Below, one piece after another: positions 38,940 through 50,087 of a stretch of DNA of 64,000 nucleotides (position 1 is the first letter of the stretch; each line of letters begins with the position of its first letter). Below the pieces are notes generated by a model. That model was not told the DNA's origin. It made no database searches and worked only from the letters and a program-made list of their open reading frames with translations. This DNA is from Tanytarsus gracilentus (Eukaryota > Arthropoda > Insecta > Diptera > Chironomidae), in assembly GCA_038502055.1 (NCBI GenBank), contig JAXRKN010000043.1:1-64000 (forward strand), written 5' to 3'. The position numbers and the translations under genes were made by a program.

Positions 38940-39160
38940 ATACAAGCTGGTTCAGCAAACGTCGTTGCCATTTCCAAAAACAGTATATATAGTTACTAAA
39001 ACAGTATATATAGTTGTTGGCGATAGCAAACAAATGATTACTACGATTGAGTAATTGGGAAAAAAATTGGTTGCTGAGATGAAACTTATTGTATTGAACA
39101 TGGCAGTAGGAGCTGCAAACTGTTTTTGAAAAATACAAAATTAATATATAGCGAAGCTAT
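38940..39160 (-). mobile_element. Dispersed repeat family B, copy 2
   Basis: Read on the minus strand, it begins ATAGCTTCGCTATATATTAA and ends GGAAATGGCAACGACGTTTG followed by CTTGTAT. Both ends match copies at 43317-44015 and 52703-52875, while the interiors differ. The interior here (38980-39098) is also present alone at 26659-26774. No transposition gene; the class is unknown. Confidence 0.8.
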
Positions 39161-39201
39161 AATTAACGCAAAACGTTTGCATTTTTCTAAAAAAGTTTTG
39201 T

Positions 39202-39459
39202 TTAAATAGTTGTGGATGAATTAAAAATAATTTTTTTGCCTTTTACCAAACAAAAAAAACATAAGCCACATATTTGAATTCCATTTTGTTTTAAACGCAC
39301 ACATAACTTTTCACAAACATCGTAATTCACACGAAATGATTTATTTTTTAGAGAAAAAATTTCAATATTTCTGATATGGTTTACCTGTTGTGGTTTTTGG
39401 CAGATTTTGCACAACAGCAGTATATAGCACCACAGAACAAGAAAAAATTTTTTCATCAT
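39202..39459 (-). CDS. Candidate small secreted cysteine-rich protein
   Basis: An 85-residue frame with a convincing N-terminal hydrophobic signal (MMKKFFLVLWCYILLLCKIC), then a mature part with VCEKLC and CGLCFFC clusters. A CAG|GTAAAC donor lies directly after the signal-peptide codons, so part of this frame could be intronic. No family recognised. It sits beside a dispersed repeat copy, and a second signal-peptide-like exon lies upstream at 39725-39808. Confidence 0.3.
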   Translation of the reverse strand: MMKKFFLVLWCYILLLCKICQKPQQVNHIRNIEIFSLKNKSFRVNYDVCEKLCVRLKQNGIQICGLCFFCLVKGKKIIFNSSTTI

Positions 39460-39724
39460 AAATTGCAGAAAAATCTTATACGACTATACAATAAATTTTT
39501 TTTGCACAATTCTAGATAAAAGCGATACGTACATGTTTATTGATAAACTATTTCATTAAATAAAAATTAATATTTAACACCTAATTGTTTATGAGTCATG
39601 ACTGTTGTACTTAAAATAGCTCCATAAAAAAGTTTATACTCGTATCCAAAAATATACTTTTCCATCTTATCATTGCTGAACAAAAAAACTGTAAAAGTTT
39701 AAAATATACATCATTATTTTTACC

Positions 39725-39808
39725 TCCGTACAGGACTGTTGCAAATGATGATAAACACATTAAAGCCACATAAAATGTACATTGCGAAGCATTTATGGTG
39801 GTTTTCAC
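39725..39808 (-). CDS. Candidate signal-peptide exon
   Basis: On the minus strand an ATG at 39808 begins MKTTINASQCTFYVALMCLS, a typical secretory signal. It ends at a GTAAAA donor after TACGGAG. Two possible acceptors lie within 60 bases, but the resulting product would be only about 50 residues. The rest of the gene, if real, was not identified. Confidence 0.25.
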
Positions 39809-42800
39809 GACAAGATTCAGAGGAGCATATTTTATATATGTGTTAAAGGCGGTTGGGAGAGTGAGAGAGATAATAATGTATATGCATAAGTTTTAATGTC
39901 TCATTCCCTCCAAGGTTTCTGCGAAAACTTAAATCGTTTCTCGCTTTTCTTTTATGCCATTTGAGTGCACTTTGGGTTTTTCGAGTGGTTAAAACAAGAG
40001 TTCTTCCTCAATTTCATGCTCGCTGATTCTTCAACCCCACAAGTTTGAGCTAAATTTAAGAACAAACAAAAATTTCCATTAATGAATCTCTTTCGCAAAC
40101 AACCGTATAGAAGTGAGAGCCTAATAAATTCTCTGTGAAAAGTTCTTGAGTGCGGATGAAAAATAAAATAGAAGTTTTCTGTTTATTCTATTATTTTTAA
40201 AACTTTAATCTTCTGCTCAAATATTTAAATTAGCTGTTGTATCGACAGTTCTTTCTAAAAATAGTACTTTCTTTTTTTGCAAATAAACAACTCTTTCCCT
40301 AAAAAGTTTTAGAAACTTTATCTTTGCAAAATTTTCTTTGGCTCTTTCACTTTACTGAATTCTCAACAGCTTTTTGTCCACTGAATTCTCTAAAGTATAA
40401 AATTTTTCCGTTCGCCTCGAACAACTTTGAGATGCCACTTTTTCTCCGCTAGTTGTTGATGCACTTTGTATAATTTTAAGTTATTTTATTGCCAAACTTT
40501 ATCAATTTACTTCGTTTCGTGTGCTTTCTCTATCCATTATTAGTTACCTTTCTCTTGCTCTCTTATATGTTTTTCTTTTTATTACTTTGAAGCTGAAACT
40601 TTTACAATATGGCAAAAAATTAGTAGAGCATCAATGAAAGAAATTTATTTAAAAGCATTTTGAAATCGAAGAGAAGAGTGAAGGAGATGATAAAATTAAA
40701 CAAAACCGCAAAATGAGAGGCAATTACGGGCGAGGATAAAATTAAATTATTCAAAAATTATAAACGACTTTAATGAAAAGTGTTTCACATAATTTTAAAT
40801 TTGGAAAACCCGATAAAAATTCACTCCATGGTTTTAAATTGCAATTTGTACAATAATTACTACGCGTTTGTTCGTTCGGTGCAAAAATAATTAAAATATT
40901 AATGTCTCCAGGAATTTTTTGAGTGTGCTCTCATGAAAATGAAGCAGAAATAAATTTAATTGGCGGTGAACACCAGAAATAATTCAATTCAGATTCTAAT
41001 TTTAAATTTTTCTGTGAATGTAAAATTCAGCCATTTATTGTGGCGATTTGTCAATTATATATTTTTGCTTATCTATACTTTGAGTAAATGTTTCGGTCGT
41101 TTGCATTAAATTTTAACAATCAATATTTACACCCGTGATTTTATAAACCTCCACCCATTAATTACATTATCAGCGCAAAATATAAAAAGCGATGGGCAAT
41201 TAGCGGAATTTAATATTATAAAATTTCATTATTGCGTTCGCATGTAATCGTATTAAGGAGTAGAAAGTTATTAGTAAAAAAATTGAAGCACACCCTTCTG
41301 TACAAATACGGAGGTAAGTGTGCATTTAAATAGTTTTGAAAACTCTTTTTTTTTTGAATTTATTTTTCTCAAGTTGCAATTAATTGAAAATTGCGATAAA
41401 CATCTTTCAATTGAAGTATTTATGACACTAAAAATCTTCATTTTGTTGCTAAGTGAAGCACATTTGCTTATTGCATTTAGAGTGTGATATGATTATCCAT
41501 AAAAATGATCTCTCAGTAAAGCTTCTGAACACTAAAATCTCTTATCACCATGAATTCATAAATATGTTTTCTGAACATGTACATGGATGTGTACATACAG
41601 CATTCAATCCCATGAGCTGTATGTTATTGCTGTTGTTCTCATGCTACGTGTCATTGCAAAAATGCAAAATTATGGCAATTCTCTATTTTTGTTTTTCCAA
41701 AGCAAAAGAGTTTGGAGTTGAAGGCCTAAAATGGTAAACAATTTCCAGAAACCTTGTTTTACTGGGCTGGCACATTTCATACATTTTAATAATCGAATTT
41801 ACAAATTTATTACCTCTAAATTGTATTATTTTGGTCCATTCTTAATGAGAGACTCTCGTGTACCAAAATTAAAAGTTTTTAAGCTTGCCCGAATTGAAAT
41901 ATTTGTGAAATGAAAAGACAACGTCATGATTGTAATGAATATCATTCAGAAAAATATATTGCTTTCTTCTGCTGGAGATGTTTGTCTATTCTTCAAACTT
42001 TTGAAACGTTGCCAAAACATGCTTCTCTCTTATAGTGCATCATTATTTTAATGACCTGAATGTCAAGCAATGTTTTTGCTCAAATAAAATTTTAGTATTA
42101 ATTAATATTTTAATTTTTATTAAGATTTATGATAAATACAAGAATAACAAATATATAAATAAATTTAAAAAGTGTCAGATTACTTTTAATTAATTTTAGT
42201 AATTATTTTACCGATGATTCTGTAGATAACTGTTGCGAAATTACTCAAGTCGATTATCAAATAGATCAATTAAATTATTTATTGGTATCTATTGACGTGT
42301 GTGGACACAGTCACTGCTGAACAGATCTGAGCATGTGACAACGACACTCGTTCGTTAAGTGAATAATCGAAGGTAAAATAAATTTAATTTCATATGCAAA
42401 TGTTTTATGTGAACATCAGTAGCAGCAGCAGCAGCTTATTGAATTTCATGCGTTTGTATCGAGGTACATCTAAATCAATAGAAATTCAAAATTATTAATT
42501 TTGATAAAGGTGGTGGTTGAGTTCAAATTTATATATTGTTTGCCATGAGTTTTAATGAGTTCGTATTTGACAGCTTCTCCAATTTCTCTGTCTAAAATTA
42601 TTAGTATTTGCACAACAGCTTTTGAAACAATAAATTATTCACAAATATTTGAAATACATTTCAATTGATATGATCAAAGTGGTGGTCTTGAGGTATTCAA
42701 GCGCATGTAGTGCATACAAAATTGCACAGCTTCGATGATTATAATCGTTTCATACATTTCGTGGTTTGAAAGGATTATAGTCAACATATTTACAGTTACA

Positions 42801-43316
42801 ACGTAAAGTGAGTCGCACACATGTTATGAGAAAGTCACAAATTGCTGGATACGAGCAGTAATTGTCGCATTTACACATGTTTGAAAGGTATGAAACGACA
42901 TTCAAATTTCATATGTGTTTTCTGCGACTGAAATTTTCATAGACGGATGAAACTATCATTAATTTTAAATTCGACGCTTCTCTTTTCAATAGAGAGAGAG
43001 AGAAACGTCGATCGACAGATATTATGTTATCGAAAATTTGCTTAATAAATATTTGTCAGAGAGACGAGAATAGCAGGGGTGTGTGTGTCGGTTGCTTTTG
43101 TTTGCATGCATTGAAATGAACTCCCTCCATCGCTTGCCTCCTATGAGTTTGTCTTCCGCATCAGATTTCCATGCTTGAAATGCCACAAATTTAATTGAAA
43201 ATTCAATTTATCTACTTGAAAATTCAACATACATATTGTCAACATTCACATTGCTATTTTTCGGCCCTTCTTGGTAAAACAATATTAATACTTTATCTAA
43301 AACTTGTGAGTATATT
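39809..43316. other. Intergenic, no gene recognised
   Basis: No exon chain or RNA gene seen. A short AGC-type triplet run lies at about 42420-42434. The open frames at 41453-41913 have no recognisable domain. Confidence 0.5.
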
Positions 43317-44015
43317 ATAGCTCCGCTATATATTAATTTTGGATTTCTCCAAAACCAGTTTTCGGCCCCTAGTGCCAAGACATTACATTGTGCAATATCA
43401 AAACATATACTCAAATGATAGGCCTAGCCAAACCCTACAAACTGGTGAAAACAGATTTGAAATCAGTTGCTTCTACGAGGAGTTAGAGCCATTTAAGTCA
43501 TCTTACTTTCTTACTTTCTTACTTTCTCACTTTCTCACGATCTTAGTGAACGCCATATCTCAAGAACAGCTGGTCGGATTTGAGTCGGGTTTGTGGCTAA
43601 AGATCGGGTTTTGGCTCTAGTTGTGCAAGAAGTATTTAGTTTTGAGGTCCGACCCACCAAGGACCGTCCCTGAGTGCAAAAATGTCCTTTTTCATACAAA
43701 TTTTTTCTTATATGGCTTCATGTATGTCGTTGAACTCGTAATTGCATCAGAAATCGATTGACATTGACGATTTTAGAGGAATGTCCATCATGGTCGGCCA
43801 GGAGTGCCACTAATGTCCATTTTCAGAACTATGGCTTCATGGGTATCGTTGAACTCATTATTGCATCAGGAATCGATTTACATTGATTATTTTTGAGGAA
43901 TGTCCATCATGGTCGGCCAGGAGTGCCACTAATGCTCATTGCAACGGAGTAGGGTACTACTAATCTATGCGGAGCTATTGGAAATGGCAACGCCGTTTGC
44001 AGACCCATCTTGTAT
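43317..44015 (+). mobile_element. Dispersed repeat family B, copy 1 (~700 bp)
   Basis: Begins ATAGCTCCGCTATATATTAA and ends GGAAATGGCAACGCCGTTTG then CTTGTAT. A 10-bp inverted match, ATAGCTCCGC (43317) and GCGGAGCTAT (43970), brackets most of the element. The interior includes a CTTACTTT-type run (~43500-43540) and tandem ~119-132 bp repeats at 43681-43940. The open frame at 43339-43620 covers non-coding repeat. No transposition protein. Confidence 0.8.
43681..43940 (+). repeat. Tandem ~119-132 bp repeats inside family B copy 1
   Basis: Units starting AATGTCCTTT (43681), AATGTCCATT (43813) and a third partial start AATGCTCATT (43932). They share ATGGCTTCATG, GAATCGATT-type words and ATGTCCATCATGGTCGGCCA. 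Confidence 0.85.
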
Positions 44016-46602
44016 ATTTTTGATAAGTTTAATACTCAAAATAAAATAAATATAATTGTCGCTTGCTAAAAAAATATTTTGAAAAAAGTAATTTAATCAG
44101 CATCTGAATTGCTGCCAAAAAAATCTTATAGTTTGATACCTATACTTCATGAATGACTCAAAATCATAAGTAAAATGTATCGTGACGACACATGTGAGAC
44201 AGTGGAACGTACAAATATGTGCTCTTCTCTTACGAAAAATGGAAAATGAAGACATTTTCGACACAAAATTTTCGACAAGCATGTAGGAGGAAGAAATGTG
44301 GAGATGATGAAGAGTGAAAAGTTTTCAATAATTCTTAACGTTGTCACGTCAGCTGTTGCAGATATATATATTTATATATGATTTACTCGATGTGTGTCTC
44401 GCGTTGAAGAAAAAAATCACACGTCATAAAATCAACCCCTCTCGTTCGGTTATAGACAAGTGTAGATGAAAAAGCTGTTGAGGTAAAATGTAACAATTGT
44501 TTGCAATTGCTTGACTTTTACAGTTCAGCTTTATGATTTTTCTTTGCGATTAAGATTTCGTTGTAACAAATTTGTAAAATGAGAAAAATCGATAAAAGTG
44601 AAAATTTAAACTTTAAAGAAATTTTAAGAGCTTGCATTGCACCCACCATCTCGCCATGTACTATGTGATGTGTAAATTGTAAAAAAGAAATTCGACACAC
44701 ATCTGCTTCAGAGTGGTGATCATGCGCAGCATATTTTTGGGAGAATTTCTCTCGATTCGGAACAATTTATGTGCAACTGGAAGTGAATGAACCTCTGAGT
44801 CAACATGATATTTGCAAAGGAAGGTGAATCAGTTTAGTTCGTGTGTTAAGCTGAATAGGACGCTTAAATTGTGTTCGAGTGAGTTTTCACGGCCGCATTA
44901 AATTATTTGAGTGCATTTAAATGATGAGGAATAAGATGAAAACGATAGAATTAATTTTTTGTCAAATTAAGTGACGAAAAAAATTATGCCAAGTCATGAA
45001 AAATTGAATTATTCTACTTAAATGTAAATAATTTTGAGCAATGAAATAGATTAGTAGAACTCTACTTGTGCAAATAAAGTGTCAGAGATATTTAAATTCA
45101 GATCCGAAAACTTGTTCGTGAAAATTAAAGCCCATTTTTCTTGGTGAGAAATGAATAAAATACCGTCAAACAATTAAAAGTATTTATAGGGCACTCAAGA
45201 GAAGGAGGGTAAATGTCAAGTGTTTATTGAATCTTAATTGCTAACGTCAAATTCGGGAGTCATTCGCAAGACAGTGCAAAGAAATTAATCACCGATTATT
45301 CATTGTCGGCATGTGCTACGTGAGAAGAACATTCAAATCCTTTAAGTCAATTATTTCCATACATTCAACTTGTTTTAATGAAGCATCAGCGGAGGCGTGC
45401 GATTAAGTATCATTTAAATACTTCAGCTAGCACTTAATTTCTCTTAGCGAAAAGTTATCATCATTTAGTCATTAATTTGAATTATTGCCAATCTCGTGAC
45501 AAACGAATAAGAAAATGAAGCAAGAATTTCATTGTGTTGAAAAATGATATTCTTGAAATCAGGCTTTTATTTCTATTTTTTAAAAAAATAAAATTGACAT
45601 GTGTGCAGAAATAATGATGATAATGCAGCATTTTGCTATTTTTATAGAAGCTCTTGGTGTCATTTCCGATAATTTCATTACGATGATGATGAAAAGAAGA
45701 CAAATTTTTGACCTAAAAAAACGAGATACTGCATAAAAATATGCAAACTTCAAATGCCCTGCCTTCCAAATAAATCTTTTACATACACACCATACTGCTG
45801 TCTCTCATTTTGTTCTCATACTTCCCATGTCGAAAAAAAGTATACATAAATTGTTAGAGTGCAGTCAAAAGAAGACAAAATTAATAGATGTGAAAAAAAT
45901 GGATTGTATCTGGCCAGTACTCAAAGCACGCTAGCTTTTTTGAAATTTATGAATACATGCTTAAGCCCTGATAATATTTCTTCCTTAAAAATATTGCAAG
46001 CATGTTTAACAAACTCATTCAAAATAAAACAATTTTCTTTAAAAATGTTTATCGGGCATAAAAATTGTCCATGCACTCTAAACACACAACAATAGAGCAT
46101 ACTATTGCAATGTTTCTGAAATAAAAATGTATATGGAAAATTATTTCATGTGCTTTAAGCACACGAGCAAGTTTTTTTTGGTTATGGGTGGCAAGAATTC
46201 ATTCATCACTCACTCACACGTTATGCTTCATTTTCTCGCAATTTCTTCCACCTGTGTGTATGAATTTTTTTTATTACATGCCATGCTGAAAACTAATTTG
46301 TTTAAAAGGAGAAACTAAAATGAAACAATTTTCGATTGCAGTTTGTTAAACGAAACTATTCAAGTAATCAACAATTGCTATGAAAGCATTATTTTTGTTG
46401 CCCATTACTGAACAGAATTTTGTCTTTTAAAATCTATTCAAGCATTGTAATCGCATAATACATAATATGCGACTCAGTATGCAAATCCGAAATGAGTTAA
46501 ATTAAACTCGAAAGGCTATGAAAATAAACACGCACATATTCAAAAAACATGCTAATCTTTCGAGCGACAAGCAAGAAATGCGGAAGTAGGCAAAACAAGT
46601 GT

Positions 46603-46644
<42 letters not shown>

Positions 46645-49005
46645 ATGATTATTGCATTAAAAGCTTAAAAGATTAGTAGATGTGAAAATTGGAACAGAGA
46701 TGGTATAGAGACTAAAAATCTAAAAAGATAGGGAGAGCAACATATTATGGTAGCGAAGTGCATAAAAACAATAAAACAGCCAATTTTGTGTTCTTTCCAA
46801 GCAGAATGAAAATCGTCTAATATTTTGTTGGAATTTGTGCTTTAAACGACGAAGAGAAAATTGAGAATTAGAATTGAAAAATGTGATTAGATTTTCTCGA
46901 GTCTATATAAAAATGAAACCTTCATCATGTGTCTTTTGGTGGTTACATCGCTCAGCTGTTCATTGCTTTAGTGTCTTTTAAAAAATTGTAGAATTTTTTT
47001 CTCTACAAAATCATCAGGGTTTCACCACTCAGATATTCGTAGAATGATTGATATTTAATTAATGCGAGGAGATGGGGGAAAAAGTTCAATAACCAATCGA
47101 GTAATGCGTTAAAATTGCTAGTGGCAGCATATCTGTCAATCAAATGATTTTGGTCGTAAAATTTTGCATGCGAAATGCATCCGCTAACAGAGTGAGACAA
47201 TTTGAAAATTAAAAGCTCTCTTTTCTCACATCGATATTTTTCGTCTGATAATGACTTTTTGATTGATTTTGCCTCCTCTTTCTATATTTTTTCTTTTCAA
47301 CATAGAACATCATAAAGCACAAAACGCAGTAGGTCATGATAGAAAAGGAAAATATGATGTTTTTATGACGGAAAATTTTCCTCTCTTTGCATTTTGTTCG
47401 TTCGTTGCTGATTTAGAGCGACAGAAATGAAAATTGAAATGACAATCTGTTTCGAATTTAAAATATCTAACATGCAATAAGAAGGAAGAAAGCAATTTTA
47501 TGGTGACATTCTCACTTTTCATTATTTTTCTTAAAAATTTTAAATTATTGAAAATTTAAAGTTTTAAAAAAATTTGAATTGAAATAAATATATTTTTTGA
47601 GATGCATCGCACTCGTGTCCTTATGTAGTTAAGTGAAAAGCAATTGAATATAATGAAAAATAAATTCAAGAATTTTCACTTTCCCTCAAGATACATGCGG
47701 AGAGATATTAGCTTTATACATGCTTTAAACCTGTTGACGTGACGTCTTTTCAAATTGCTTCTCTTTCTATAAACATGTGATGTTTCTATTGAATTTCAAT
47801 TTGTTCTCGTGCCATAATAGCAATAAAAACGTCTTTTGTATTTAATTTGTATCCACCTCTTCAAATTAATCCGTCACAATCGTGTCCAATGTTCCAAAGG
47901 AATATACGTGAGTTCAATGCTCAAAAAATATTCAAGTAATCACGTTTAAGAACTCAAATTCATCATCTCAAACTAAATCACTCGATTGATGTGCATTTAA
48001 GCTCACTTTTTTCTCTTGCTTTATCCCAAACAATTTATTTATTTATGGTAAATTTCTTTGACACATTACATATAACAATTTGACACGCTCTACACACAAA
48101 ATCAATGTTGCCAGCTCATTTGCTCCTCTCCTTCCCACAGACTTTCCTTTTTTGTGCATTGTTCGCATCTGTTTATTTAGAACATCATTATTAAGTGTAG
48201 CAGGCTGTTTTGGCAACGTGTTACGAAAATTATATGACAAATATTTGAAGTTCATTTATGTTTTTTTTCTGCTGGCATAATTTTCATTCGAGACTTTTTC
48301 CTGCATTTTATTATCTTTCACTCGAAGCTACAGTCATCTCTTCTGTCTGTGTCGAATGTCATGGCTGCTTATTTCTTAGCTGAAAATGTTTTTTGCGCTC
48401 TAAAATGATTTAACTCGAATGGGGTTAGCTCACAGTATTTAAAATATTCTATTTCATTTACAAAAGATTGCAAGAAGCGATAATTTTAAAATAAAATATT
48501 GCCAATTTTTGAACTCCTTTAAAAGCTTTTGATCTGGCATTCAATTTCTTCACATGAACTCTTTTTATGTGGCAGTATCGAGTTAGAATAAAATTTCCAT
48601 TAAAAATGTCGTCTGCAGCAAAATGGAATGGAAGACGAGAAAAAAATCACATTGTAAAAGTGCAAATTTTTTTCAACATGTACATACACAAATAGACCAT
48701 TTCCTTTTTGGCATTAATAGAGTTGGGCAGTGAAAAAAAGGGTTTTGCACTTTGATAACGTACTTTAATTGTGTTCTTTTTTCATGAGCTTTTGCACTCA
48801 AACTGAGAAAAAGAAAAAACTGCAATGAACTTGATGCGGGCAAGTTGATAAGAATGAAAAAGTTTTAATTACAAGCTACTTCTCTTTTGATGAAAATATT
48901 TCCGTTCCTTTAATTATAATCGACATAAAAAAAAGGGATTTTTTGCAGCTTATAGCCTATAAACGACAAAATTAAATTTATTTAAGCATTTCTCAACACT
49001 TTAAA
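44016..49005. other. Intergenic, no gene recognised
   Basis: A+T-rich sequence upstream of the DIP gene. A (GA)18 microsatellite is at 46606-46641. Short frames, including 45859-46095, lack domain, signal or splice support. Confidence 0.5.
46606..46641. repeat. (GA)18 microsatellite
   Basis: Thirty-six bases of uninterrupted GA repeats. GA runs can bind GAGA-type factors in flies, but no promoter is evident here. Confidence 0.95.
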
Positions 49006-49372
49006 AGGCTGAAGACAGAGATCAAAAATTGCAATACTAGATTAAAAATTTTCAGATCAATCGAATATTCCTTAAAATTTTCCATCAACATGTTCAATTG
49101 CTTTATTTTAAATGAAACATTTAATTATGTTTTACAGGATGCAAAAAAAAATTTGTTAAAAAAAAATTAAATTCTTTACAAAAATTAAAAGTGAAAAATC
49201 ATTTTTTTTTTAATGAAATTAATTAAATTTTTACGAATTTTTTTTGCATAATGTAAAACAGTATTAATTCTTTCATTTAAAATTAAAAATTAAATTATGT
49301 TGGGGAAATTTTTTAAAGAAAAATCGCCTTTCCCAAAAAAACGTACTAGTTTTTGATCTCTGTCTTCAGCCT
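49006..49372. mobile_element. MITE-like palindromic element, 367 bp
   Basis: The ends are perfect 23-bp inverted repeats (49006-49028 and 49350-49372; AGGCTGAAGACAGAGATCAA at the left edge). Imperfect complementarity continues inwards, for example TTTTACAGGATGCAAAAAAA against a near-complement at 49240-49260. The single strand would form a long hairpin. No coding sequence; target duplication not resolved. Confidence 0.75.
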
Positions 49373-50087
49373 ATAGTTAATTTTCAGTATTTTTTTCTGA
49401 AAAAATAATAAAAAGTTTTAAAATACGCAAAAAAAGGTATTTTCTCAAGTTGTCAGTACCTGCGAGCTTCTCACTGTGAAATCTTTAATCTCAATTGAGC
49501 AAATGTTTGCCCTCCTAAACTATCATTTCACAACAAAGGACGGGACTAGTTATATGTTTATCGCCCATTCAAATGTTTATTGAGGATGGCTTAGTATTGT
49601 CATACAAGAAATCAAAAGTTAAAAAACCATTTCCTTAATTAATTTTATTTGTCAATTAATCATTTGTTTGTTTTCTAAAAATCTCATTGTGTACGAAAAT
49701 ATTTTAATTTTTTTAAAATACCCTCCTTGTAAATAAATGAATGTTGCCAAGATTAATTTGGGAAAAAATAAGAAGTATGTATAGAAAAATTGCAAAAATT
49801 AGTTTTTTTAATAAATCTCCGGTGCCAATCAAACATGGCGAGCGATTTATAAAATCTTTTTTCGGTTCCATTTGCGTCACCTGTTTTAAAAAAATGTTTT
49901 AACGATCAAAAAATTATAATATTTGCAAATAATTTGAAATTTTTTTTGCAGTTTTATAAAATTTAATTTGGCAAAGTATAACATGTGGTGCAGTGCAACA
50001 GGAGTGTGACGAAGAAAATCAAGTAAAAGTTTTATCATTAAACTGTAGTCAAGAAGAGGAGGAGAAAAATTTGCAGTCACATCGACA

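Noticed and set aside
43339..43620. 93-residue plus-strand frame
   Set aside because: Lies within dispersed repeat family B; a CTTACTTT repeat gives it a low-complexity run, and the other copies do not conserve it.
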